A DNA stretch of 64,000 nucleotides, from positions 14,707,501 to 14,771,500 of the forward strand of contig OZ020307.1 of NCBI GenBank assembly GCA_963971305.1, written 5' to 3'. Source of the DNA: Arcuatula senhousia (taxonomy: Eukaryota > Mollusca > Bivalvia > Mytilida > Mytilidae). Shown here in pieces: positions 54,415 to 64,000 of the stretch. The notes beneath the pieces are model-generated. The model made no database searches and was not told where the DNA came from. It saw only the letters and a list, made by a program, of their open reading frames with translations. The position numbers and the translations under genes were made by a program. How positions within the stretch are numbered: position 1 is the first letter of the stretch; each line of letters opens with the position of its first letter.

Positions 54415-54604
54415 TGCCTCTTGTAATACCAATAGCTGGAGCAATATGTGGAACGTTGATAGCAGCTTTCATAGCTTTTGTTGTTTGGAAACGATGTACT
54501 ACAATGCGACGGAAGAATTCAACATACGAAAAAATACAGTCGGACCACAAATCAAGAATTCAAATAGAAAATGGACCTAATATGCCCATGTCAGCGTCAG
54601 TCAG
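54415..54604 (+). CDS. Exon of a single-pass membrane protein
   Basis: The exon is bounded by TTTTTATTTTTCAG and CAG|GTATGT. It enters in phase 1 and leaves in phase 2. It encodes PLVIPIAGAICGTLIAAFIA then FVVWKRCTTMRRK: a roughly 23-residue hydrophobic helix with small residues, then a positive stop-transfer cluster, so the N-terminal side is probably outside. The tail that follows contains TYEKI (a YxxI-type sorting or phosphorylation motif), is polar, and runs to SASVR at the donor. No domain identifies the family, and neighbouring exons were not found in the window; they may lie outside or be too short to see. Confidence 0.72.
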
Positions 54605-54609
54605 GTATG

Positions 54610-55330
54610 TATACTTATTATTAAACCTATATTGTTTCGGTAATCAATATAAGTACATGTAGTTGATCAAAATTAAAACAAATGGCACGATTCATTAAGG
54701 CATCGTAAGTTTAACGTCTACGTTTTTGCATTGTAAAGGCAATGGAGATGAAAATTATGTTACCATGAAATGATAAAAATGGAAAAAGCGCAAAGAACAA
54801 TAAAAGTTAAAGCGCTAAAGCGTTTAAAGGCAAGCGAAATATATAAGATTAAAGTACTGTATTCGATTTATTCTTTGTTAAAGTAAAGTTTGTTTTTCAA
54901 AATGTTTGCGAAATAATTTTGATGAGCGAAGAAAGGATGGACATGCAGATGCAGAAGTATATGAACACAAGAGCACATGCAAGACAGGTATCGTGAACAA
55001 ACGGTATCGATTGAAACACCCCTTCGATTAAAATGAACACGTCCCATTGATGTGTATTGTATGTTGAATTTTATGAATAAATCAGACAGAATCTTTGCAT
55101 TGACCAATCAAATAAGAGAAATATTTATACTAACCAATCAAGAAATAGATGAATACATAATGTATATTCTATCTCCTCTAACTGAATAGTTCGTCATTTT
55201 AAATGCAAAGGAATAAATAAAACTTGTGTCGGTCATATAAAATGCCAATGAAAATGGAGATTTATAACCAAACCTCTTTCAGTTCTCTTGATTTCAATAC
55301 TAACGGCAATAAAATCCGGCCTCCAGAAAT
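54610..55330. other. AT-rich spacer (presumed intron)
   Basis: No exon or repeat is recognised downstream of the TM exon before the RT pseudogene. Confidence 0.4.
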
Positions 55331-55339
55331 ATTACGATT

Positions 55340-56595
55340 GTTGTTATTCTAGAAAAGGAGTCGATTAAATGTGGATCCTGAAGAATTCGAAAGAACTATT
55401 GGAGATTCTTAGCTCGAAATCAGTTTTATCTTGCAACAGCATCAACATTTTCGATTTCTCAACTCTTAACGCTTCTATTCCGCTTGAAAAACTCAAATCA
55501 CAATTGGCACAGCTGATTAAACGCAGTTGTTTTTCAAAAAGAATGGAAAACACGGGTACTAATATCTGGTAGTCGATTACAGTAAGACTTACTTTGTCAT
55601 CAATGTGTCTTAAGAAAAAAGAACAATTATACAGAAGACCAAATAGTCGACATGCTCAATTTTCTTATCGACAACAAATTTGTTCAGTTTGGTTGATGTG
55701 TTTTTCAGCAAACAATAGGGATTCCAATGGTCACTAATTGTGCACCTTTACTTGCTGATTTGTTTCAACATTCATATGAAGCAGACTTTTTACAATCTCT
55801 TCAGGACAAAAAAGATCGTAGACTAGCTCTCTCTTTTAACCTCACGTTACGTTATATTGGTGATGTCCTTTCACTAAACAATTCTCGATTTGGTGACTTT
55901 CTCCATCTCCTATATCCTCAGGAACTTGAGATAAAGGACACCACGGATTCTAGGAAGTCTGCTTCATATTTAGATCTACATCTCGAAATTGACTTTCAAG
56001 GAAAACTTTCAACAAAGCTCTATGACAAACGTGATGACTTCAACTTTCCAATCGTCAACTTTTCCTTTTTGTGAAGCAACATTCCGCCCGCTCCTGCTTA
56101 TGGAGTCTACGTATCACAGTTTATTCGTTACTCCAGAGCTAGCGGGAATTACAACGATTTCCTTGGCAGAGCGTCGTGTTTGACACAGTAATTGCTGACA
56201 CAGGGTTATGTTGCTCTGCGGTTGCTGTCTTCACTCAAGAAATTTTACGGTAGACACCGCGCTTTCGTAGACAAATATGGGATTGATATCTGTCAAATGA
56301 GTGCAGATGTTGGTTTGTCGTAGAAGTTTGTTTTGTCTTCCTTTACCGGATATGACACACTGAATTGGAAATAACCAACACAACGGGTGTGCGATAGCAA
56401 GCACGAACCGTTTACTCTTCCGGAGCACCTGAGTTCAAACTTATAACTTTGAGTTCGTGTTGTTGATTTTCCTTTGGTTGATTTTGTCTTTATGTGTTTC
56501 TTTGTGCTGTTCTTGTTCGTGTTTGCCGGTTTTGTCATTGCCCATTCGGACTTTTGACACTCGAATGCCCCATTGATGCCTCTTTGCCTCCTTAG
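55340..56595 (+). pseudogene. Broken Penelope-like RT with its 3' end
   Basis: In order across frameshifts: MWILKNSKELLEIL, INIFDFSTLNASIPLEKLK (motif A, Y lost), MLNFLID region, then PMVTNCAPLLADLFQHSYEA, SFNLTLRYIGDVLSLNN (the catalytic Y-x-D-D box has G for the first D), ELEIKDTTDSRKSASYLDLH, DKRDDFNFPIVNF, then after another shift PAYGVYVSQ-like text, KKFYGRHRAFVDKYGIDICQ and a stop. About 270 bp of 3' UTR follow, ending TGACACTCGAATGCCCCATT. The loss of the catalytic Asp and the frameshifts make it dead. Its tail defines the truncated copies at 38540, 49985, 60240 and 61520. Confidence 0.85.
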
Positions 56596-56904
56596 AAAAG
56601 TGTGATATTGAAAAGTAATATAGAAAATAAAGCATTTTTTTCCAGGCTGGATACAGAAAGATCACTCCGACTAGACTGAAAAAAAAAACGTGAAAACCGT
56701 CACTTCTCTATACACTACACAAGGCTTCGCTGCGTTTGCCCAAAAAGTCAACTGAAAATTAGGTGAAAAATTGGAATCGTCAAAAAATATTAAAGTTTTT
56801 TCATTGCCTTCATGGCGGACACAATGGAATTCTTTAAAGCACATGAAGCGTACACAAAATTTCTATACATGTTTGCCCATAATGGTCAGCGGCCAGGCTT
56901 ATTA

Positions 56905-57240
56905 TGTTAGTTAGTTAGTTATGCATATACTCCAAAGCAGCACAATTTCAGCTACATCCAGGAGAAAAACATGAAATGGGTGATACAATGAACATGATAT
57001 GATGATAAGGTGGAAAAGGGAGATTCATGGCAAATCGGGAAGGGGAGTTTTGACTACCACCTGAAAGAAAGTGATGGGTAAGGACGGGGATTTTAGCCTC
57101 CTGCATGGGAATTCTGCGGGTCATACTCTTAGCGAGACAGGGAGTAGATTCTTTAAGGTTCAAGTAACGTGATATTTTTCCCAACACGGTACACCACTGT
57201 GGTTTGCGGTGATGTTTTCCGCATTAAAGCTTGACGACCG
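56905..57240 (-). mobile_element. SINE A (minus), 5' truncated
   Basis: Reading plus: GTTAGTTAGTTAGTTATGC..ACTCCAAAGCAGCAC.., GGGGATTTTAGCCTCCTGCATGGGA.., CCCAACACGGTACACCACTG, ending in TTTTCCGCATTAAAGC.TGACGAC. The head is missing. Confidence 0.85.
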
Positions 57241-57634
57241 TAATGTTATATTGCCATTTTCCTCCTATGCCAGTTCCCCCCGGAAAAACTGGATCATTAC
57301 CATTTTCCCCATAGGAAAAATGACAACACCAGAACATACTGTAGATTTTCCTCCATGTCAGTTCCCCCTGATGTTTAGCATATTTTTTGCTTTTCAGTGG
57401 ATATATGCTTACCAATTTGTGACTTTCATAAAAAATGTAGCTATGATTGATACGCTTTGTCTTATATGAAAATAAAATATTTAAAGCCATTGTATAACAT
57501 TAACGGTCTGGTTTTTTTTTAAATTTCATCTAGCAGCGTCCTGTGGACCTGCAATTGAAAAATAGAATAAGTTCAAAACAAAAAAAAAACTTTAAGTTGT
57601 TAATGTATTTTAATTTCATATTTAGTAAGTTATC

Positions 57635-57790
57635 TATCGTTGTATTCCAAAGCAGCACGAATTCGGCTATATCAGAGAAATGGACATAAAAGAGGTGATA
57701 CAATGAACATGAAATGATGGAGTGGAGAAAACGGGGATACAAAGCCTATCGGGGATAAGAGTAGACTGCCACTAGAACAAAATTGCTACA
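57635..57790 (-). repeat. SINE A tail (minus), cut by F5
   Basis: GTATTCCAAAGCAGCACGAATTCGGCTATATC..GATACAATGAACATGAAATG..AAGCCTATCGGGGATAAGAGTAGACTGCCACT. It stops where the F5 element starts (57800). Confidence 0.7.
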
Positions 57791-57799
57791 CATATCCAA

Positions 57800-58510
57800 T
57801 GTCCCTCGCCGCCGCATTAAAGTTGAAAATTTACTAAACTTTGAAGAATTAAAATGGCACTGTAATATGATTACCTACATATCATGCCAAACAATCCTAC
57901 AAAATTTCATTAAAATATGCGCTCACAAAGTGTTCCTATGACCTAAAATGAACAAAGTCGATAAAGCCCCATAATTCCTATAAAATTTGATGAATCCAAA
58001 TGGCGGTGCGATATGATCAACTACATATCATGACAAACAATCCTACAAAGTTTCATCAAAATCCGTTGAGCAGTTTCAAAGGAGTTGTGCTCACAAAGTG
58101 TTCCTATGACCTAAAATGAACAAAGTCGATAAAGTCCCATAACCCCTATAAAATTTGTCGAATCGCAGTGGCGGTGCGATATGATCAACTTCATATCATG
58201 AAAAACAATCCTACAAAGTTTTATCAAAATCCGTTGAGCGGTCTCAGAGGACTTGCGCTCACAATGTGTTTAACTTCCTATGACCTAAAATGAACAAAGT
58301 CGATAAAGTCCCATACCTCATATAAAATTTGTCCAATCCAAATGGCCGTGCGATATGATCAACTACATATCATGACAAGCAATCCTATAAAATTTCATCA
58401 AAATCCGTTGAGCGGTCTCGGGGGAATTGCGCTCATTAAAGTGTGACGGACACACGGACGGACGGACGAAGACCATTACTAGGTCCATCCGTCGCATTAC
58501 GCCGGGGACA
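57800..58510 (+). mobile_element. F5 core-repeat element with (GGAC)n
   Basis: TGTCCC at the left and GGGGACA at the right bound it, with GCCGCATTA / GCATTACGCC just inside. Four core units of about 120-125 bp (ATATGATCAACTACATATCATG..AACAATCCTACAAA.TTTCATCAAAATCCGTTGAGC..CCTATGACCTAAAATGAACAAAGTCGATAAAG) lie at about 57860-58440. Then come GACGGACACACGGACGGACGGACG (58446-58469) and ACTAGGTCC.TCCGTCG. No ORF. Confidence 0.78.
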
Positions 58511-58534
58511 AAAAGGGAGAATCAGTAAGACCTG

Positions 58535-58630
58535 TCGACTGAATTATCCGTTTCATGTTCATCGCCCTTATATAACCTACTAGTATATAAATAGTATTTC
58601 TAGGGCGTAAAATACCAACTCACTATGAAT
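58535..58630 (+). repeat. SINE B tail
   Basis: TCCGTTTCATGTTCATCGCCCTTATATAACC..GGGCGTAAAATACCAACTCAC is the SINE B 3' end; its front is cut off by F5. Confidence 0.65.
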
Positions 58631-58654
58631 TATTAGAAAACTAAAAAAAAGTTA

Positions 58655-59215
58655 TTATGTCGCCTGCAACGTGTTGCAGACGCGACATATAGGGGTTACT
58701 TTGGCACTATCTGTCGTCTTGCGTCGTCCTGCGTCCTGCGGCGTCACAAAAATTTCCGTCGCAGTTTTCCAGGCAACTAGTCTCAGTCTCTTTATATTTG
58801 GTATGTAGCTTCATCGCATACTACTATAAGGTGTAAAGCGATTTTATGCCCGAAAAAAAACCCACTGACTTCCTGTTTAACGGATACCTAACGTTTTATA
58901 TATAATGGACATAGATGCCAAATTTTCGTCGCAGTTTTCCAGGCAACTACATGCCCCAGCCTCTTGATATTTGATATGTAGCTTAATCGCATAGTACTAT
59001 AAGGTGTAAAGCGATTTTATGCCCGAAAATATCTACTTCCTGTTTGACGACTTCTTAACGTTTTGTATATAATGGACATAGATGCAAAATTTTCGTCGCA
59101 GTTTTCCAGGCAACTGCATGCCACAGCCTCTTGATATTTGGTATGTTGCTTCATCCCTTGTAGTATAAGGTGTAAAACGATTTACAGGACAAGTAAATGC
59201 TTAACACTTTTTATT
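58655..59215 (+). mobile_element. F2 element, three core units, right end missing
   Basis: 5' end TTATGTCGCC then the perfect hairpin TGCAACGTGTTGCA (58665-58678). It continues GACGCGACATATAGGGG and GTCGTCTTGCGTCGTCCTGCG, then three units starting at CGTCGCAGTTTTCCAGGCAAC (about 58758, 58927, 59093; spacing about 168), each ending ACTTCCTGTTT.ACG.. TAACGTTTTGTATATAATGG. The next F2 copy begins at 59218. Confidence 0.8.
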
Positions 59216-59217
59216 TT

Positions 59218-59484
59218 TATGTCGCCTGTAACGTGTTGCAGAAGCGACATACATGTATAAGGGTCACTTTGACACTATCCGTCGTCTTGCGTCCTGCGGC
59301 GTCACATAAAATTTCCGTCGCATTTTCCGGGCAACTACATGCAGCAGGCTCTTGAAACTTGGCAGGCAGCTTTATCCTATAGTACTATATGGTGTAAAGC
59401 TATTTTATGCCCGAAAATAAAATACTTCCTGTTTGGCAAACAAACATACATAGGTAGGCGACATATGCCTTCCGGGGAAGGCTC
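59218..59484 (+). mobile_element. F2 element, complete one-unit copy
   Basis: 5' TTATGTCGCCTGTAACGTGT, one core unit, and 3' GGCGACATATGCCTTCCGGGGAAGGC, whose last 16 nt form the hairpin GCCTTCC/GGAAGGC (59467-59482). The equivalent hairpin at 15832-15847 is GTCTTCC/GGAAGAC. Confidence 0.82.
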
Positions 59485-59489
59485 AATCA

Positions 59490-60235
59490 AGTTAAATATA
59501 TTTCTGTTTATTTTTTTAAATTTCGACTTGCTCTAAAATTTCTGGTTAACCGCTTAACAAAAACAAAAATTCATTTTAAAATAATTTATAAGAAGTAGTT
59601 CTAGAGGGAGACAACTCTTGTTTAAAGTTGTCACAGCTACAAAATCGTTGCCAGGGGCATTCCTAAAGAACTTTCCTGTAAAAATGATCACCAATTCGTT
59701 CTAGCTAGTACAGATTCTTTCAGCTTGAAATTGCGTTCGTCCCATTCCACATCGTCATTTAATGCTCATTTTATCACTATTTTAATGTTCGCTTTGTAGC
59801 CGTGAGCAAAAACTATACAGGTACACATACAGCACGAGCACAACAGCACTGTTTACATTTAGTTTTTTCATAACTCAAATGACCCTAGCAAACATTCCCT
59901 TAGATTTTTATTTTATTTGAATAAGCAAGCACCCCTGTTACTTGTAATTGCCGATCAAGTTGTAGAAATAAATTGTCCTTGTATTGAGAACATTTCAATG
60001 TTATTGTCAAATAGCAAGCTTTAGAACGGGAATAATCATGAATAATTATATTTCAGTCATTTTATTGTATTTCAATGCATTGACATGTTGGGGTGTGTTG
60101 TACTAGAATTATACTACAGTTCTCAGTATGTTTTAAACAAAATGTAAATTTATTTACTTAATTAATCTAATTGGTTTTGTTATCAAAATATGGAAAATAT
60201 GGAATATTCTGGCACATATTCCGTATTCTTTCGTA
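59490..60235. other. AT-rich spacer with a faint SINE B tail
   Basis: CCCATTCCACATCGTCATTTAATGCTCATTTTATCAC near 59740 looks like a decayed SINE B tail. Nothing else. Confidence 0.4.
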
Positions 60236-60239
60236 TTTG

Positions 60240-60495
60240 ATATCAATGGGGCATCCGAATGTTAGTCCGAAAGTCATAGATAAAACCAGCACACACAAAC
60301 AAGGACAGGACGAAAAAACAGACAACAAATAAAACACGGAAACACAAAACCACTGAATATCATTTATTAACGCGAACTCTAGTCGTTATGAGAGTGAACT
60401 CAGGTGCTCCGGAAGAGTAAGACTTTCCTACCTGCTATAGCACACCCATCATAGTATTCAGTACAAATGAATGTCAAATCCGGTAAAGGGAGAAA
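60240..60495 (-). repeat. RT-element 3' end (minus)
   Basis: ATCAATGGGGCATCCGAATG.., GAGAGTGAACTCAGGTGCTCCGGAAGAGTAAG.., GTCAAATCCGGTAAAGG. Close to 49985-50345. Confidence 0.75.
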
Positions 60496-60844
60496 AAATT
60501 GAGTTTGTGGTTTACGCCCGAGTAACATTATAAATGTTATATAAGGGCAATTAACATAAAAGGATAACGAGAAAATCTGTCATAGTAAAAAATGGCCGGA
60601 TATCGTTAAACAGCAAGTATATAAGCGACAGACCTTAAGTTGAATCTCACGTTATAAGACCCCCCCCTCAAGCTGTCTACAAAATATCAAGTGACTGTGA
60701 TTAGTAGATGCCGAACGGTTACTACAATTTCTTCCCCGAACAACCACCCGCCCGACATTCACTATTTTATAACCCGGATTTATCACTCCGTGAAATCCGA
60801 CCAAAAATTTGAAAGGGATGAAAAACAAATTGGTATCGATTAAA

Positions 60845-60950
60845 AGGGGAAACGTGGGTAGGGTTGGAAATTGTACTTATAACGGTCCACAAAGGTGGCT
60901 TCAATGTAAAGAGCGGTATTTTCCACATTGGGCTGAGCATGTACTGGCCC
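60845..60950 (-). repeat. SINE B core fragment (minus)
   Basis: GGTCCACAAAGGTGGCTTCAATGTAAAGAGCGG with flanks follows 27210-27240. Confidence 0.5.
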
Positions 60951-60954
60951 ACCA

Positions 60955-61515
60955 ACTAATCAAAGGGTACTTGTCTATGTATTACAAAATGTGTGTTTGA
61001 CATACATTTTATTACGACTTTTTAGCCTTTTATTGATCACAGTATCAACTCATCAATTATCTAATAAAACCCACATCTGACAGTAAGCATTTGTTTCGTA
61101 CAATTTATTCGAAATTAGATCAGTAATGATGAATTTATAACAAATGATTCATTGTTTTAATAGGGAAAGAAAGCAAAATTTGACTTAATGATGAAGCACG
61201 AATATAATTGATGTAGATATTCCTTGAAGGCTTTTTAATTATTTGAAATACATCATTTGTATATAAAGTGAATTAACATTTTAGTTGATGAAATGACAGT
61301 CATGTCATCACAATTATATCAGCGCATAGACTATCAAAATAACAAAGTAAGCTTAACTTATACATCTTTTGTTATTTAGCTGTTCCATATAACGAAGTAA
61401 ACTAAACTAATACATGTTTTGTTAGTTAGCTGTGGACTTAACAAATACATCTTTTTTTAAGTTAGCTGATCCATATAAAGAAGTAAACTTAACTAATACA
61501 TCTTGTGTAAGAAGC
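60955..61515. other. AT-rich spacer
   Basis: A short phrase TTAACTAATACAT.TTTTGTTA.TTAGCTG..CCATATAA.GAAGTAAAC is repeated three times at 61350-61500 with a spacing of about 60 bp. No gene. Confidence 0.5.
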
Positions 61516-61519
61516 AAAA

Positions 61520-61740
61520 GAGGCACCAATGGGGCATTCGAGTGTCAAAAGTCCGAAAGGGCAACGACGAAACCGGTAAACACGAAGAAGAACAGCACGA
61601 AGAAACACAAAAGTAAGCAGTTCCTGCTTGATATGTCACACCTGTCGTGCTCTGCCAATGGTCAGTTCAGCGTGTCAAATCTGACAAAGGAAGACAATAC
61701 AAAATCCTATGACAAACCAACATCTGCATTCATCTGATAG
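61520..61740 (-). repeat. RT-element 3' end (minus), internally deleted
   Basis: AGAGGCACCAATGGGGCATTCG..CGAAACCGGTAAACACGAAG..AGTAAGCAGTTCCTGCTTG.., CTATGACAAACCAACATCTGCATTCATCTGA. It matches the tail of 55340-56595 with the middle missing. Confidence 0.8.
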
Positions 61741-61828
61741 TTTATGTTAAAATCTAGCTCATGTTTGTCTTAGATGTCAATATCATGAGCTAACCTTGAA
61801 AAAATATTAATGGATGTTTTAATAAACT

Positions 61829-62961
61829 AGAGGCTCCCAGGAGCCTGAATCGCTCACCTTGTATTCGATGATACTTATATGCTGGATATTTTAACAAAGG
61901 ACTGCTACTCTGTGGAATAATCAATTTTAATGTTCTAAGGGAAACAACTCCTATCAAGAAAGGTCTTACAACTTTGACCCCAATAACATAATTTTTAGAT
62001 CTTTATGTGCTTAACCATATGCAATTTAAATTTTTCAAATATCTTGTATTGTTTTCAAGATATAAGTCTTAAAAGAGCAAAATTTGAAAAAAAAAGAAAA
62101 AGGACAATAACTCCTACAACCATTGTCAGATCTTCTTCAAAACTTCAGGGCAGGTAGATCTTTACGTGCTGATCATTATTATCCAAATAGAATTTAAATA
62201 TCTGTTACCATTTTTGAGTAATTTGCAAAAAACTGCTATTTACCCTTATGTTCTATTTTTAGCCATGGCGGCCAAGTTTTTTGTCGAATCAAAATTTCGA
62301 ACGATAATTTTGTAGACCACATACTACTGAACCACCCTACCAAGTTTCATTTCATTTGACTAAGCAGTTTCAGAGAAGAAGATTTTTGAAAAGTTGAACA
62401 AAAAACTGTGAAAATGGTCATTTTTTTCAATCCAATGGGTATAACTCCTAAAGGAACCATCCTTCAACTTTAACTCTGTTACGACTTTCGTAGATCTTGA
62501 TGTGCTTAGTCATATGCAATTTAAATTTTTGAAATATCTTGTATAGTTTTCAAGATATAGGGCTAAATAAGTATATTTTTTGAAAAAAAATCCAGAAAAA
62601 GGGCAATAACTCCTACATCGGTTGTTGGGTCTTCTCAAAAATTTCTGGGCAGGTAGATCTTGAGGTGCTGATCACTTTTACCCTATGCCAGAATTTTGAA
62701 ATCTGTTACGGTTTTTGAGTAATTTGCAAAAAAATGCAATTTACCCCTATGTTCTATATTTAGCCATGGCGGCCATGTTTTTTGTCGAATCGATAATTTT
62801 GTAGAGGACATACTACAGAACAACCCTACTAAGTTTCATTACATTTGGCCGAGCGGTTTCAGAGAAGAAGATTTTTGAAAAGTTGAACGACGGACGACAG
62901 ACGACGGACGACGGATGCCAAGTGATGGCAAAACCTCACATTGCCTTCGGCAAGGTGAGCT
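61829..62961 (+). mobile_element. F1-family element with two 495-bp core units
   Basis: 5' AGAGGCTCCCAGGAGCCTG then AATCGCTCACCTT; 3' hairpin CTCAC A TTGCC TTC GGCAA G GTGAG (62935-62959). The core (GATCTT.ATGTGCTTA.. CAATTTAAATTTTT.AAATATCTTG.. GGGCAATAACTCCTAC.. GCCATGGCGGCC) is duplicated with an offset of about 495 bp (61925-62405, 62425-62890). A (GACGGAC)n tract follows. It shares its ends but not its core with 36574-37917. Confidence 0.8.
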
Positions 62962-62964
62962 AAA

Positions 62965-63600
62965 AAGGAGTAAAGTACTATTAAAAGGCAGTTTGGAAGT
63001 AGAGAAGCTGCGTGTTTGTCTTCCTTGCAATCTTGATAAGAAAACCTTCCCAAGTTACATCTGTTTTTTCTTAAACGTCTTTAAATTTCATTTGGAATCA
63101 TTAACAAAACGGCGAATGTTCTATCAAGTTTAACTATGAAGGAAAATAACGAAATTTGACCATTCATATCTGACAGAAAGCTGGCGTGGGAATAAGCTTA
63201 TTCAATTGATCTGAAAACATATGTTTTGGGCAGACGTATTATTGTGCCTAATTCGACGAAAAAGGCCTCAAGTGACTTATACAGACAGAACTTGTAAATT
63301 TCATTGATGGAATGAAGTTAATACTTGACTTATGGGTTGTTAATTTAAAACCAATACTTCTCTTTATGAAATGTAGAAGAAACACCAGAAAAACTTTAAG
63401 CCGCAGCTCACATATGAATATAATCCCTCATGTTCCATAATTATCATGCAGTTAGAAGAAATTCACAAAATGAGGTGCAGATCTATAATATTTCGGTAAG
63501 AACGTAACAAAAACCATCAAAATTAATTGAGTTGTTTAGGGGGAATCGGGGATAAGATATCGGTACCATGAGCAGTTACGGACGTATATTATGTTCACTA
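62965..63600. other. AT-rich spacer
   Basis: Nothing recognised. Confidence 0.4.
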
Positions 63601-63609
63601 CCTACCTGG

Positions 63610-63775
63610 GTGGGTGTTTAGTCTTGGGCCAATGCAAGACGGCGAGCAGTGACCTCTGGTCATGTTGAAGAATGCTAACTGTTTTCCATTGTGATTTTTT
63701 AAATTGCCGTTTCTTTATGTTGGTTGTGTCTCGCGTACACTTATTCAACATCTCTTTATCGTCTATCAGATATGG
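63610..63775 (+). repeat. Dispersed repeat R5
   Basis: TTGGGCCAATGCAAGACGGCGAGCAGTGACCTCTGGTCA..GTGTCTCGCGTACACTTATTCAACATCTC; see 3320-3540. The last 220 bases of the window are unremarkable. Confidence 0.7.
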
Positions 63776-64000
63776 TGATGTATTATACAATGAATATCAA
63801 TGGTGTTATTAAACAATGAATATCTAAATAAGAAAAAAGGAAGATGGTCAGATTGATTTAAAGGTGTTCATGAATGTGGTTTAGTCGTACTTCCAAGCCT
63901 TTGAAGTAGCAAAAAGTATAATTAGGTTTCCGCAATATGAATTCAATTTTAAACGTAAGTTCGATTCATGTAGAAATCCAGCCTGCATGGGTTATTCGTA

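Overview
The window looks like AT-rich nuclear DNA of an invertebrate animal. A marine bivalve, probably a mussel (Mytilus-like), is my best guess. The basis is spliced genes with GT..AG borders, very long non-coding stretches, no operons, and a dense mix of SINE-like elements, foldback MITEs and short elements built from core tandem repeats that I associate from memory with bivalves. The species call is inference.

Only two protein-coding loci are convincing. (1) A minus-strand locus at about 9300-3700. Exon 1 (9124-8969) and exon 2 (6903-6418) join in phase 0 to rebuild a complete chromodomain that neither exon carries alone. A third exon (from 6260) carries an intact 787-codon ORF with the layout of a RAG1/Transib-like DDE nuclease: first Asp, zinc-knuckle CxxC, H-V-P, terminal G-x-E. 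In the spliced frame the chromodomain ORF would stop three codons into exon 3, at a TGA that overlaps the ATG of the big ORF (ATGA). The promoter-side region has two copies of a 53-bp unit, each with a perfect CRE, plus an ETS site. (2) A plus-strand exon at 54415-54604 that encodes a transmembrane helix and the start of a cytoplasmic tail, flanked by strong splice sites. Its other exons were not found.

Everything else recognisable is mobile or formerly mobile DNA. There are two broken reverse-transcriptase genes of one Penelope-like family (24545-23430 minus, 55340-56595 plus), several 5'-truncated copies of its 3' end, and a decayed LINE pol (10950-12365). SINE families share a central CACGTTAAAGA-type core; several copies have intact 9-14 bp target-site duplications, one is nested in another, and one has a clear tRNA head. 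Foldback elements include four in a single 2-kb intron of the chromodomain gene. Several families of short elements have hairpin termini, 120-170 bp core tandem repeats and (GACG/GAC)n tracts, an architecture like bivalve pearl/Helitron-like non-autonomous elements. In two of these families the terminal hairpin keeps pairing while its sequence changes between copies.

Layout: 1-3.7 kb fragments and a small MITE; 3.7-9.3 kb chromodomain/DDE locus; 9.3-10.1 kb nested SINEs; 10.5-12.4 kb LINE relic; 12.5-23 kb SINEs, core-repeat elements and AT-rich spacer; 23.4-24.6 kb broken RT with MITE; 24.6-34.5 kb scattered repeats and MITEs; 34.7-37.9 kb two opposed core-repeat elements; 38.5-49.4 kb SINEs and RT 3' ends; 51.5-54.1 kb foldback and core-repeat remnants; 54.4 kb TM exon; 55.3-56.6 kb broken RT; 57.8-59.5 kb two more core-repeat families; 60-64 kb RT 3' ends and a large core-repeat element.
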